Assembly (NCBI RefSeq): GCF_023065955.2
Contig: NW_026622764.1
Location: 45,577,833-45,641,832, forward strand
DNA length: 64,000 bases
Source of the DNA: Ursus arctos
Taxonomy: Eukaryota; Chordata; Mammalia; Carnivora; Ursidae
Direction: 5' to 3'
Position numbers and translations under genes: made by a program. Positions 1 to 11,960 of the stretch are shown piece by piece. The notes beneath the pieces are model-generated. The model ran no database searches, was not told the origin of the DNA, and saw only the letters and a program-made list of their open reading frames with translations. Position 1 is the stretch's first letter, and every line of letters begins with the position of its first letter.

Positions 1-205
<205 letters not shown>

Positions 206-496
206 AAAGCTATATAAAGAATGATTTTTTAGTTTTTACATAGTTGACTTAAATGTTTTAAAATATTCCTGCTATTAAATGAAACCTGGAAAATATGCTC
301 TTTTTTAAAGAAACAGAGTAAAAGAATGGCTTTTGTATCTTTAACTCATAATTAGAAATATGTCACTCATTTATTCCAAATCCTTCTGTGTCTCTTTAGC
401 TTGAATTCTAGGCAGATTCTCTCACATTTCCTTATATGGATTCCTTTTATTCTAGCAATGTGATTACTTCTATTTTCTTTCTTCTTTCATTTTTCT

Positions 497-736
497 TTTT
501 TTTTTAAAGATTATTTATTTTAGAGAGACAGTGAGAAAGAGAGAGAGAGAAAGAGAGTGTGTGCAAGAGATAGTGTGAGCGGGGTTGGGGTGCAGAGGGG
601 GAGGGAGAGGGACAAGCAGACTCCATGCTGAACATGGAGCCCAATCCAGTGCTGGATCTCACCACCCTGAGATCATGACCTGAGCCAAAATCAAGAGCCT
701 GGTATTTAACCCACTGAGCCACCCAGGCACCCCATA
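497..736 (-). mobile_element. CAN-SINE (SINEC), reverse orientation
   Basis: Poly(T) and AAAGATT at the left, a GA-rich body, then ATCATGACCTGAGCC and a terminal CCACCCAGGCACCCC, which is the reversed tRNA-Lys-like head. It is flanked by an identical 13-base target-site duplication, CTTTCATTTTTCT, at 484-496 and 737-749. Confidence 0.93.
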
Positions 737-894
737 CTTTCATTTTTCTATGTTTTCTTGTAACTCCCTTCTCTTCCATTCTTGGCTCTCTTAAATATTT
801 CTACTTATTCTGAAAAATTGTACTTAGGTTCAACTCTATCTGTGAAGCTTTTGTGTGATATCACCCATCAAGAAATTAATTACTCCATTATCTG

Positions 895-1546
895 TACTTG
901 TATCGTTATCTATTAGCATGTAACAACATTACCACAAACATAGTGGTTTGAAAAAATACACATGTATTGTCTCACAGTTTCTGTAAATCTGGAATTTGGG
1001 TACAGCTAAGCTGAATTCTTTGCTTTGGGATCACACAAAGCTGAAATTAAGATATTAACCATAGGTGCGCCTGGGTGGCTCAGTCATTAAGCATCTGCCT
1101 TCGGCTCAGGGCGTGATCCTGGTGTTCTGGGATTGAGCCCCACATCAGGCTCCTCTGCTGGGAGCCTGCTTCTTCCTCTCCCACTCCCCCTGCTTGTGTT
1201 CCCTCTCTCGCTGGCTGTCTCTCTCTCTCTTTCTGTTAAATAAATTAAAAAAAAAAAGATATTAACCATAGCTACAACCTCATCTGTTGCTAGTCTGGGG
1301 AAAGATCTGCTTCTAAGGTCATGCGACTGTTGGTAGTATTCAGTTCCTCTTAGGCTGTCGGGCTGAACCTTGGTTTCTTAACTGTTTTGTCCAGAAGTTA
1401 CTCTCATTTGTTTACTATGTGGCCCTTTCCTAGGCAAGCTCACAACACATCACCTTGCTTCCTCAAAGACATCAAGAAAAAAAGTCTCATCTAAACAGAT
1501 AATTACAATCTTATGTAGCGTTACCACTGAACTGATATCTGTCACC
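895..1546 (-). mobile_element. MLT1-like MaLR LTR, split by a SINE
   Basis: The left part (TAACAACATTACCACAAACA, then TGTCTCACAGTTTCTG) and the right part (GAAAGATCTGCTTCTAAG, GCAAGCTCACAACAC, ACAATCTTATGTAGCGTTAC) follow the reversed order of MLT1-type LTRs. The CAN-SINE at 1065-1255 sits between them, so the LTR is older. Subfamily is not assigned. Confidence 0.65.
1065..1255 (+). mobile_element. CAN-SINE (SINEC1, bear/panda-like)
   Basis: tRNA-like head GCGCCTGGGTGGCTCAGTC, a CTTCGGCTCAGGGCGTGATC block, a CT-rich body and a TTAAATAAATT/A-run tail. Exact 16-base duplication AAGATATTAACCATAG at 1049-1064 and 1256-1271. Confidence 0.95.
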
Positions 1547-1950
1547 ATTAGAGACTAAATATTTGTATCCCTCCCACCACTAATTCATATGTTGATGTAT
1601 AACCCCCAGTGTGATGGTATCTGAGATGGTGCCACTAATAAGTAATTAAAGTTAAATGAAGTCATAATGGCAGAGCTCTGATTCCATAGGATTAGCTTCC
1701 TTATAAGAAGAGAAAATCAGAGAGCTTGCTCCCATCGTCCCTCTGTGCACATGTACTGGAGAAAGGCCATGTGAGTATGTAGCAAGAAGAAGGCCATCTA
1801 CGAGCCAGGAAGAGAATCCTCACCAGAAACCAAATGGGCCGGAATCTTGATCATGGACTTGTCAGCCTCTAAAAATGTAAGAAATAAATTTCGTCATTTA
1901 ATTCATCCAGTCTTTGGCATTTTGTTATAGTAGCCCACACAGACTAATTA
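1547..1950 (+). mobile_element. MST/MLT1-type MaLR solo LTR
   Basis: Diverged but collinear with MaLR LTRs: AATTCATATGTTGATG, CCCCCAGTGTGATGGTAT, a TTATAAGAAGAG TATA region, GAGCCAGGAAGAG, AATCTTGATCATGGACTT, AAATGTAAGAAATAAATT (polyadenylation signal) and TTTTGTTATAGTAGCCCAC before CAGACTAA at the end. No internal region adjoins it. Confidence 0.8.
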
Positions 1951-2194
1951 CCTTTACCATATTATTTTGTTTAGAACCAAGTCTGAGGTCCTACCCATAC
2001 TCAAAGAGAGGGGATCTAAAGAGGTGTGAATACCAGCAGGTGAAGACCATGAAGGCTACATTAGAGTCTGTATACCAGTCTTCTTTTTTACTTTGTATTA
2101 CTCTATTATGTATGCCTGCATCCAGCTTTAGGACCAATGGTAATCGTTAGAACTATTAATATATATTCCCACAGTGCTTCTTAAAACATGATAG

Positions 2195-2545
2195 ATTTGT
2201 GCTTTCTGGCCCTGTTTAGAGTTAGTCATGGTCATGTGACTTTCTCTGACCAGTGAAATGTGAGTGGAAGGTATTGTGTTATTTCTGAATGGAAGATTTA
2301 AAAGCTGGGAAATGATTGACGTTGTTCCTTTCCCTTTGCCTTGGTGATCACGTAACCATACCACAAAATGGATCTGTCAGCTTGGATCCTTGAGCCACTG
2401 CAGTGAGCAAGCAGAGTCTCACCTCTAAATTCTATTGGACATGTGGTATGAAAAAAGAAGTAATTTTTATTGGGTTGAGCTAATAAAATGTTAGAGATGT
2501 TTGTTAATCTACATAAATCAGGTTATTCTGATACAGAATTTTGTA
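2195..2545 (+). mobile_element. ancient LTR-like repeat (family unassigned)
   Basis: Contains the common motif series GGTCATGTGACTTTCTCTGA/CCAGTGAAATGTGAG, TTTCCCTTTGCCTTGG, GGATCCTTGAGCCACTGC and a distal TGATACAG end. A related series is seen at 59735-60022. The sequence resembles old non-coding LTRs of mammals; the exact family is not known to me. Confidence 0.45.
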
Positions 2546-2577
2546 CATGCTTTTTATTCATACATGTCTATGGAAAA

Positions 2578-2706
2578 TTTGAAGCTCGGTGGGGACAGGA
2601 ATTACCTCTGCTTTGCTTACTCCTTTATACTCAGTTTCTAGCAAGTATTTGACATATGCTCGGAACTCCACCAATATTTATTAAATGAATGATTTAGTAA
2701 ATAAAT
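2578..2706 (+). mobile_element. L2 LINE 3' end fragment
   Basis: Matches the L2 3' tail layout: GAAGCTCGGTGGGGACAGG, a TTTGCTTACTCCTTTATACTC block, TTGACATATGCTCGG, then AATATTTATTAAATGAATGA. Confidence 0.7.
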
Positions 2707-2914
2707 GCATCTGACTCTATTTCACTAATTCCTTTATACATTCCTTTATCCATTTTTCTGGAATGTAGTAGAGTAATATTAAATATGTCCACCAATAAGT
2801 TATACATACATCTGTTCTGGCATGTAAATTATTAAAGACTTATCTTGAGAAGCTTGTAATTGTTTGATAAGGCTGGATGAAAATTTAAGCAGGTGAAGAT
2901 AAGCTACTTTTTTC

Positions 2915-3095
2915 ACTTATTAGCTTATCATGACCTTGGTCAATTTAACTTCTGGAAGTCTCATTTTTCTCACATATTAAACAGAAAAAGTAATATTAAA
3001 TACGCCATTTGATTGATATAAGAATTAGATGAGATAATACTTTGCACGTACTTTATGAACTGCCAAGTCCCAAGCAAATGTAAAGTAACATAAAC
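2915..3095 (+). mobile_element. MIR SINE fragment
   Basis: Diverged MIR core: TGACCTTGGTCAATTTAACT, CTCATTTTTCTCACATATTA and TTAGATGAGATAATACTTTG. About 180 bases; borders approximate. Confidence 0.6.
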
Positions 3096-6000
3096 CAACT
3101 TTTTAAACTTTCTGCAGAAAACAACTGCCTCCTGAGTTTAAGTATTTTTATTACCATTGTCCTAACAGCTATGAATTTTCTGTCATCTTTTCTTGTTGCT
3201 GAATGGAAGACACAAATAATAGACACTAAAAGTGTTTGTCCCCAAATTTTGAAGATCTGGAGGTAAAATTTTAAGAAAATGTATACAGAAAACAAAATAT
3301 GACAAGATAATTATACGCACTCTAATACTACCTTCAAAAATATGTCAGGAAAAAAATGAGCTTAGGAGAATATGCCTATAAGTTCAAAGAGGTAGTTATT
3401 TTAATGCTATATTTTGAAGACATTGTATAGAAATAGCTCATTTGTGAGAAAACGCAATCCCTCTTATACTACAAAGGTTACAGAGTCTTTACACAGTGTT
3501 GTAACAAAAAGTGGTTTTATTTCTTAGAGCTCCAAAGGACTGGTTTTGTTTTCTTCCTGATTACTCTAAAACTCATAAAAAATGTTAACATATCCCTTTC
3601 TAACTATCCTATATTTTCAAAGTTACAAACAAAAACCAATTTTATGTTTGTTTCAGGGACTAGATAAATTATCCATGCCTTACAAAAGAATTTCAAAATA
3701 GATTACTGAATCAGTTGCTGATGTGAGAAAACTGCATATAGAAAGTTTTATTTTGATATATTTTCATTATATCTAAGTAACAAAAACTGCTTAAGGATAC
3801 AACCTACCATTTCATACTGTCAGGAATTTTGAGAGGCCATTGTGACAAGTTCTCAATAGCTTTCTCTAAAATGTGTTAAGGAAATTCAACCTGGGCAAAT
3901 TCTAATGAGCCATATTCTAAATTATATATTTGATCCATACATTGATATTTGATTCACAAGTGTGAGCTTAGTAGCTATGTGGCTGGTTTTTTTTTTAAAC
4001 ATAGTTATATAATATATTGTTTCTCATATATCGGTTAAAGATGAAAATATAGTATCTTCATCATATTGGAATAGTTCTCGGATTCCTTGTTTACCCTTTA
4101 GGGTACTACAAAATAACTATAATACATGCACACAGCGAAGGTAAGGAATATTTAAAGGAAGGTGCAGTAAATCACTTGTGTGGTAACCAACACCAGGCTG
4201 AGCTTACATAATTTTACGTAGCAAGTTTAAAGATATCAAACTTCCTCAAAGTTTCAGTCAGTCCAATTCCCTGTGATTTTGTGCTTTCACAGTAGCAAAA
4301 ATTATACTGATTTTAAGATAGATGTCTCAACAAAACATAAGCGAAAGACTTCAAAACAGCAAGTTGAGGAGTAAGCACACTTATTTCTGTTTTGTTACCA
4401 TCTGTGTGATTTGGGGGAAAAACATTTCTGGACTTTTAATTACAAATCAGAGAGGTTATTCATGCTTCTAATGATCCACTCCTTTCCATTAATGATCCAC
4501 TGCCTTCAAATTCTCTCAATATTTTGGTAATTACGAACCACAGAAAGTTTCGTGGTTGTATATGCAAGAGGGACATTGTCAGATAACTACATCTAGTCTG
4601 ATCACTGTTTGTTATGATGGAAGGCGGTACATGACATGGGTGTGAAGGAGGAGATTAGAAAGGCAGAGATCATGGAAATGGAGGAAGAAGTCACTGTTAA
4701 GTCAGAGTCTGGGGAAAAGAATTATCTTTGGAGACTGACAAAACTGGCCTCAAACAGCACCATGAGTTTCAATAGTTAACTATTTCACCTCTTTCAGCTT
4801 TATTTCCCTGATCTTAAAAGTCAGTAAGATGGTCTCTCATGGTGTTGTATTGAGGGTTTCACAGTACGAAAAATGTATGCATGTCCTTACATGTATTGTA
4901 TATGGGCAGAAGATGTTGCCTGTAAGCACACATTATTTTTGTGTTGCTGTGTAGACATTAAACATTTTAATTAGGTTACTATTTGGTAAAACATGGCAAA
5001 TGACAAAGGGAGCCATTTATTTATGTCATGATCCCAATACTTTTTATTTTGAACATCTGAACTACTTTCAAGTGTTGCAGGTACCATAGAAGCTACAAAA
5101 ACAACTCTCTATAAATCATGGAAACTGTCTCTAGGAAAGTGGTACTTTATTTGAGAGTCAAAAGTAATTAGGGTCTTGAATTAGATTGTTAAATAGTAAA
5201 TTATCTCTAGATTAACTATAAAGGGGTTTAGCAACCTTAAAGAATGGGATAATTGTAGTTGCAAGTGACTTGAGATACATAGACTCATTGAGCAGTAATG
5301 ATGATAATTGAAATAATTATTATTTTATATACTGCTTCATTAGCTACAGTTCGACATCTAAAAGAGATACTTGAAGGATGAAAGATGGAAGTGGATAGTG
5401 GCACTGAGGTTATGTCAAAATTTAGCCTTCATACCTTTCATTATTCCATTCTCCCAGACACTGATCACTCTTCAGGGCTGACATTTCCATGCAATTCATA
5501 CACTATTCTATTCTTAAGATTTATTTATTAGGGGCCTTGCATGAAACCACATAAATTTGGTCTCTTTAGAAGCCAGTCAGATTGAGGAGAGCAGTTAAAG
5601 GGATAAATGTCATGTAGTAAGTTTTAGAAGGTATTGTCCCTGAGAATAAATAATTTTTAAATTTATGGTTATAACTATGCTTTCCACTCAAGGTTAAGTT
5701 TTCTCTCCCTCTCACCTCTGTAAGTTCAGTGATATTTTACAAATATTTGCTGATCTAAAGTACTGTCCATGAGCATGGTTTGGAGTGATCGTCTACCTGA
5801 TCCGTCTCCCCACCCCACAAAGCATTTGCTTTCTTATTTCCTTAACTGAAGGTTGTGGAAACTGTAAGCGCTCCTTAGTTTCAAAAACTAAATACTCGAG
5901 TGGAAAGTGAGGCTCAAGAAAATCTTCGTTGCTGTTTTTGACTGGGGCAATGTATAGCAGGTGATGTGTATCTATAGTCACCATTTTTATACGTTTTATC

Positions 6001-6870
6001 TACTCTCCACCAAATCCAAACTGGCCAGTACCGGGTTTCTAGAAGGAATGCTTAAACAAAAATCAAAGTAAAATGAAAGACACTTGTAGGAATAAGGACC
6101 AGCATATTTAAAGCTCTATATGCTTTATGGAACTCTTAGTATAGCTTGTATAAAGATATTATGCATCATGGAAAAAGAGTGAATATGGGGCCAGGGAAAT
6201 CTTTTTGGAATAATCGATCTTCTGTAAGTACAATGATTTTTTTTTGTTATTTTGTTATTTTAGAAGTTGAAATTTATTTTCCCTTTCCTAAATAAGCAAA
6301 ATTGATTATTTAGTACCTACAAACAGCAAAGTTTTATGTATTTATACACTGTGGGGTTCTTATTTTTAATTAAATTCATGAATGTTATATGTATTCGCCT
6401 TTATTGTAATTTTTGGAGGGCACGTGGCTTTGCATGTTTTCTCAGAATTGTATTAATATTAGTCAATTGAACAGACTTAATGTTCTTCTTAAAGCATAAT
6501 TCTTATTCCAAGTAATCATCAAATGACAACAGTTTTATTTTCTTTTTAGAATGCATATTTATGATGATAGCTGGCTGAAATGTGAAAGTTTTTCATAATC
6601 TTTAAATAGATAATTCTTGCTCTATTTTTATATTTTATTAGATCATTTCATAAATTATAATAAGAATAATTAGAGAAGGTTCTAACTTAAACATACAAAG
6701 CTAGAAAATTCAGTCAGACTTGTCAGTGCTTTCTAAGTCACACGATGTGTTAATTAGGATCGGTTGAGTAAGAGTGTACTAACTGAATTTACTTGCATAA
6801 ACATTGCACTATTTCACTGACATATAAAGAGAAAAAGAATCAAAAAAAGAAAGACCTCATTTAGGTGGAT
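3096..6870. other. AT-rich DNA without a recognised gene
   Basis: I see no coding region, RNA gene or young repeat here. A weak plus-strand MIR-like core lies near 4770-4880 (TATTTCACCTCTTTCAGC to GTGTTGTATTGAGGG). A short direct repeat with TAATGATCCACT occurs near 4470-4505. The stretch is likely intergenic or intronic background. Confidence 0.6.
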
Positions 6871-7081
6871 TTTTTTTTTCTTTTGAGAGAGAGAGAGAGA
6901 CAGAGTGTGGTGGGGGAGGGGAAAAAGGGCAGAGGGAGAGGGAGAGAGAGAGAGAGATTCTTAAGCAGGCTCCACAGCCAGCGCAGAGTCTGATGTGGGG
7001 CTTCATATCACAGCCCTGAGATCATTTCCTGAGCAGAAATCAAGAGTCAGATGCTTAACTGACTGAGCTACCCTGGCACCC
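6871..7081 (-). mobile_element. CAN-SINE, reverse orientation
   Basis: T-run, a long GAGAGA tract, AAGCAGGCTCCACAGCC, TGAGATCATTTCCTGAGCAG and a closing CTGAGCTACCCTGGCACCC. It is more diverged than the bear-type copies and lacks a clear target duplication. Confidence 0.85.
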
Positions 7082-8559
7082 AGAAATGTACTTTTTGTAT
7101 TCACTGAAATACTGTTATTCATAACCAATCATTTTCTTGATGTAGCCATATATACTTACATTTGGCAAATTAGGTCAGTTGGGAAATTATAGTCTTGTTG
7201 GTTTAGTAAATTAGCAGTATTTCAATCAAACTGACTTTCAATTAATTCCCATTCTAAAAGGATTTATTTAATAAAACAACTATCTAATTTCTGTGTTATA
7301 AGATTCTGCCTTTGCCCTCTCAATGACTGGATATTAGTATTAGCACATCATAGAACTTTATTTAAACTCTTTGAAACCGTTTTAAAAGCCCCAATAGAAC
7401 TGATGCATGCTACTTCCAGAAATTCTCATTATGTCTGGAAAGGTTATTAAAAACAATTTTATTTTCAAAAAGAAAAACACATGTATCATTTTGTATAAAT
7501 CACTGGGAAAATTAATTAGGAGTCAAATAGAAATATATCCCACATTTTTATTATCCAACAATGAGTAACTTGAGACAATATTATACTTTTGGAGAATTTT
7601 TATTTAATCTCTGCATTTTTATCCACATAAGGTCCATTTATTTTATAATACATTTTAAACATGTCTTAGTAATTTTATTTTAAGATTGGTGACTGTAATA
7701 GTACAGTGTTACCCCAAGTACAATTTTTTTTTTTATGGTTCAGTTCTTTGCATACAACTTCATGGATTGTAGTAATTTATACCCCCAAAGCTTTGGGAAG
7801 TGGGACGTTCCTTTATAATCATTTAATGGCAGAACTGGGTAAAATTTGAGAAGATTGGGTAAAATTTGAGAAGATTGGTACTCTACTCTCTGTATGATTC
7901 CTTAGTGTACAGATATATGACAATGTTTTCTTGAATGCCAAGCCTCATTATTGATGGTCTTTGAGTAATTACTAGAATTATTATTTGTATCATATAATTC
8001 AGGACTTTATTCTCAAACTTCCTTGTGCTATTTTGTTTTGAAAATATCTGAAGTTATTGGAGTAAGCAATTTAGCCATAGAAACCATGGCTTGTATATTT
8101 TCTCAGGAGCCCAGAGTTCTTTACTCATTACCTAGATATATAATACTTATGCTGCATAATATAAGTGACTGATAGACTCTGAAGATAGAGGACAAAAGAC
8201 AAGGTTATAGCATATAAATCAGCATGTTCCACATTAGAGACTCTTGGAATTATAATCATATGAGATACTTCATCAAAACTGTATTCTGTGGCCTACCGAT
8301 TTTGGAAAATGTTCCATAAAAGATGTCTAATTCAAAGATTATTAGTGGATAGACTGGAGGTGTGGAGTATTGCTGTTATTAGGAAAACTATACACCTTCC
8401 ATTAATCTAGCATTTCCTAAACTTGTTTGTTCATTGAGCTTCTTTTTCATGTAATTTCTAATCATAGTAGAAAGGTTCTGCAGAACATCTTCTCAAAAAT
8501 ACTAATAAACTTATGAAGTATTTCATCTTTACTTTTTTTCCCTTTTTCCTTAGAGCCAA
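7082..8559. other. AT-rich DNA without a recognised gene
   Basis: No gene or classifiable repeat was found. It includes a perfect tandem duplication of a 20-base unit (listed separately). Confidence 0.55.
7837..7876. repeat. 2 x 20-bp tandem duplication
   Basis: The unit GGGTAAAATTTGAGAAGATT occurs twice head to tail without mismatch, so it is a recent local duplication. Confidence 0.9.
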
Positions 8560-10150
8560 ATTAAAAAAAAAAACAAAACACCTCTTTTTCATGCGTGATA
8601 CTCTCCCTTTGCTCCTGCTATTGAAACTCCCTCTTTTCAGGGGCAGGGCATTGGTACTGTTTTCTCCACTCCACCCCTTATACCTTCAATATCTCCATCT
8701 CTATTGGCTTCTTCCATTTAGTCTACAAACATATGTAAGTCCTCTAATTTTGAAAAAAAACCTATTGGGCCTGTTTCTTGCAGTTTAATTCACTCTTTTA
8801 TTTCCCACACAAAATTTTTTAAGGACGAGTCTAGAATTATCATCACTAATTTCTTGCCTTTTAGTGTGCTCTTCACATTTATATGATTTGGATTCTTAAA
8901 AATGTTTTGCCAGGATGACTAATGATCTTCAATTGTCAGGTTTTAAGGGTTCCCTGAATTTACTTTCTCCTGGTAACTGAGAGACCTCTTTTCTAAGTCT
9001 TCTCCAAGCTTTGAGGTAACTCATTTCCCCCTCTCTACAAACTATTTTTCATGGTTCTTTCTTCAGTTCTCCACTCTTCTTGCTCTAGATTATTCACTTA
9101 TTTTCTCTCATCCACATCTATGAAGATTCCCTTCATCAATCAACTGCTTTTCTCTAGTTCTGACTTTGTCCTCTCAGAGACAGATAGATCTGCACTTACA
9201 TATTGGCTTCACTTTAGAGCACATGGTTTTCTATGGCAAACTGTCCACACCAAACTACATCTCTTCTTCTCAAAACTATTTCACCTTTTTACTTTCTAAG
9301 TAATAGTATTATTAATTTATCAATCTAAGTAACTACGAACCTTCTTTAAATCTGTCTTCTTCCTTATTTTCTACAGATACTGTCATTTTCTTAAAATCCA
9401 TGAAGTGGCTTTAATCACTCTCCTTGCTCCATAACAGTGGAGCAGTTAGTCAGTCAACAAGTACTTACTAGGTATCTGTATGTACTTGCCACTGTGATAG
9501 TTTAGATGCTTACCATCTTTTGCCTGGAGGACGAAATGGCTTCCCATTAAGGAGGCTTACTAAGGTTTCCTGCTTCCTGCATCTTTACATTTTAATTCAT
9601 TCTATAAAATATTTCCAGAATTATTTCTCTAATTTTTTTCTAAAACATAAGCCTGATTCCATAAATTTCTTATATATAATACAGTACAATAGGAATTATC
9701 AAAATGATAAAGTCAAAATCCTTAGTACATCAAACATATCCTTTTATAAGCTGCCTTTCTAAAGTTTTGCCACATTCCTTCATGTTCCATGTTTTAACCA
9801 CATAGCAATATTTCCCACATACATTATAGGTTTCTCTCTCTCTCTTTTTCCTATGTTATCTCTTCCTTTTGGAAAAATCTCCTTTTCCTCTTCCAGATGA
9901 CTCAATACTACTCATCAATCAAACATGTGCTTATATTTTACCACTTCTAAGAAGACTTCTCTAAACTTCCTTTTCACCAGGAATAATAAATTACTTCTTT
10001 CTTAATAACTTATAGCTCTTAGGACATACTATTTTTGGTCACTATATATGTAACAGAATTATTCAAATATTTTATTGATTAGGCTATCTTCAGAAGAAAG
10101 AACTATAGCTTACTGTTTGTAAAACCAACAATTATTTCTGGACTTGACAC
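8560..10150 (+). mobile_element. long diverged L2 LINE, 3' half
   Basis: A pyrimidine-rich, heavily mutated tract keeps the order of L2 ORF2 and its 3' end: GACAGATAGATCTGC, TTTAAATCTGTCTTCTTCC, CTGGAGGACGAAATGGC, CCTGCTTCCTGCATC, AGAATTATTTCTCTAATTTT, AACATAAGCCTGATTCC, AAGTCAAAATCCTTAG and a terminal AAGAAGACTTCTCTAAAC. All frames are broken. The 5' border is uncertain. Confidence 0.6.
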
Positions 10151-10334
10151 TTGTAGATATAAAGATTTGTCAGAATTTTTAAAATAAAAATTAATATTTT
10201 AAATGTTCTCTTTTTAAATCCAAAAGACATCTTCTGTTCTATGGACTATATGAGAAAAAAGCTAACATCTGCTCTTTTTTTGTGTGTTTGCACTTCTATG
10301 TAAAGTGCTCTTTATTTCAGTTCATTTTTTAGTT

Positions 10335-11165
10335 TTTAAAAATTAACTCAAAATGGATTACAGATGCAAAACTATAAAATTCCTAGAAGACAACATAAGA
10401 GAGAATCTAGATGACTTGGACATTGAGATGACTTTTTAGATACAACATCAAAAGCATGATCTGTAAAAGAAATGATAATCTACATTTCATTAAGATTAAA
10501 ACTTCCTCTCTGGGAAGACTGGAAGAAAATACTTGCAAAAGACACATCTGATAAAGGACTGCTATCCAAAATATACAAAGACCTCTTAAAACTCAACAAT
10601 AAGAGAATAACCCAATTAAAAAACTGGCCAAAGACCTTAACAGACACCTCACCAAAGATGATATACAGATTGTATAAGAGCATGTGAAAAGATGCCCCAT
10701 GTCATGTATTACCTAGAAATATGTGAATTAAAACAACAAAGAGATACCACTAAACATGTATCAGAATGACCAAAATCTGGAATACTGACAACACCAAATA
10801 TGGGTGACAATACGGAGCAACAGGAACTTTTATTCATTGCTGGTGGAGATGCAAAATAGTACGGCCACCGAAGACAATTTGTTGGTTTCTTACAATTCAG
10901 TCTTAAAATCACACTCAATGGTATTTAACCAAAGGAATTGAAAACTTATCTATTCAAAAATGCACAGAGATGTTTATAGCAGTTTTATTTATTACCAAAA
11001 CATGAAAATAACCCAGATGTCCCTCAGCAGGTAAATAGATAAACTGTGGTACATCCAGACAATGGACTATTATTATTCAGTGCTAATAGAGAAATGAACT
11101 GTGTCAAATCATGAAAAGACGTGGGGGATCCTTGAAATACATATTACTAAGTAAAAGACATACTT
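10335..11165 (+). mobile_element. L1 LINE, ORF2 3' part, decayed
   Basis: The plus strand follows the C-terminal third of L1 ORF2: AATGGATTACAGATGCAAAA, ATAAAGGACTGCTATCC, AATTAAAAAACTGGCCAAAG, GATACCACTAAACATGTATC, TCATTGCTGGTGGAGATGC, GATGTTTATAGCAGTTTTAT and CAGATGTCCCTCAGCAGG. A 71-codon open piece at 10472-10687 (LRLKLPLW ... ILAKDTSDKGLLSKIYKDL) is a remnant of the ORF2 C-terminal region. Stops and indels break the rest, so it is not functional. Confidence 0.9.
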
Positions 11166-11404
11166 TATGACGACGCTTTAGATTTTGAAGAGCTTTTATA
11201 TACCTTATAAGTGATAGAGGACCCATAAAAGTCCATAAAACAAACAAATACAAGTAAAAATATTTCACCAAGTTTTCAGAGAGATAGTATGAAGTCATAC
11301 ATTTGATTCCTTATCTGGAGCAACTAGTACATACAGAGCGCTTGAGTTGGGGAGGCAGGTCTAATACTAAGTGTTTCCACGTTCAAACATGGTCATTTTA
11401 AAAG

Positions 11405-11960
11405 TCAGTATTGTAAGTGTCCTAGGTTGGGCTTCCCAAAAGCAGACCCTGAGGCAAGCATTCCTGTGCAAAAGATTTATTAAGGAAGTGATCCCAGCCA
11501 AATCCAATGGGAGTAGAGGAAGTAGGACAGAGATAGAGAAGAAGCCAAGGAAGAAGACATGGGTGTAATTTCAGGATAAACCTTACACAGCACAGCTTAA
11601 GCCTGATCCTTCAGAGAAATTTTAACATGTAAATTAGGCCTTGGAGTTTGTCTCAACCAAAGGCCAGTAAACTGGGTTTTCATATTACTACACTCATCAG
11701 CTCTTAGCTCAGGGCTGCTACAATTGTGCTTGTGGGGTGATGACTTGTATTTTCCAGGTGATGGACCAGGTTCTGAGGGACCCAGATCAGGTCTCTAAAG
11801 AGTCACGGCTAAGCCATAGGAAGCAAAAGCAAAATTACACAAAAGCTCAAGGAATTGAATACAGAAATGCTACAATGGATCTGAAAGGGTCTGTGTGGAA
11901 CCACAAGTGTCTATTAGAGAACAATGCCATTTGCATTTATAGGTGGGAATCTAAGACATT
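11405..11960 (+). other. possible ancient LTR-like repeat
   Basis: Begins TAGGTTGGGCTTCCCAAAAG, CAGACCCTGAGGCAAGC, GTGCAAAAGATTTATTAAGG, a style found in old mammalian LTRs. I cannot place it in a family. No coding sense. Confidence 0.3.

Noticed and set aside
504..779. 91-codon minus-strand open frame
   Set aside because: It lies almost wholly inside the reversed CAN-SINE at 497-736; similar frames recur in every SINE copy here.
1065..1140. tRNA-like sequence at the SINE heads as a possible tRNA gene
   Set aside because: The heads only loosely resemble tRNA-Lys, lack a foldable acceptor stem and are repeated in all SINE copies, so they are SINE promoters and not tRNA genes.
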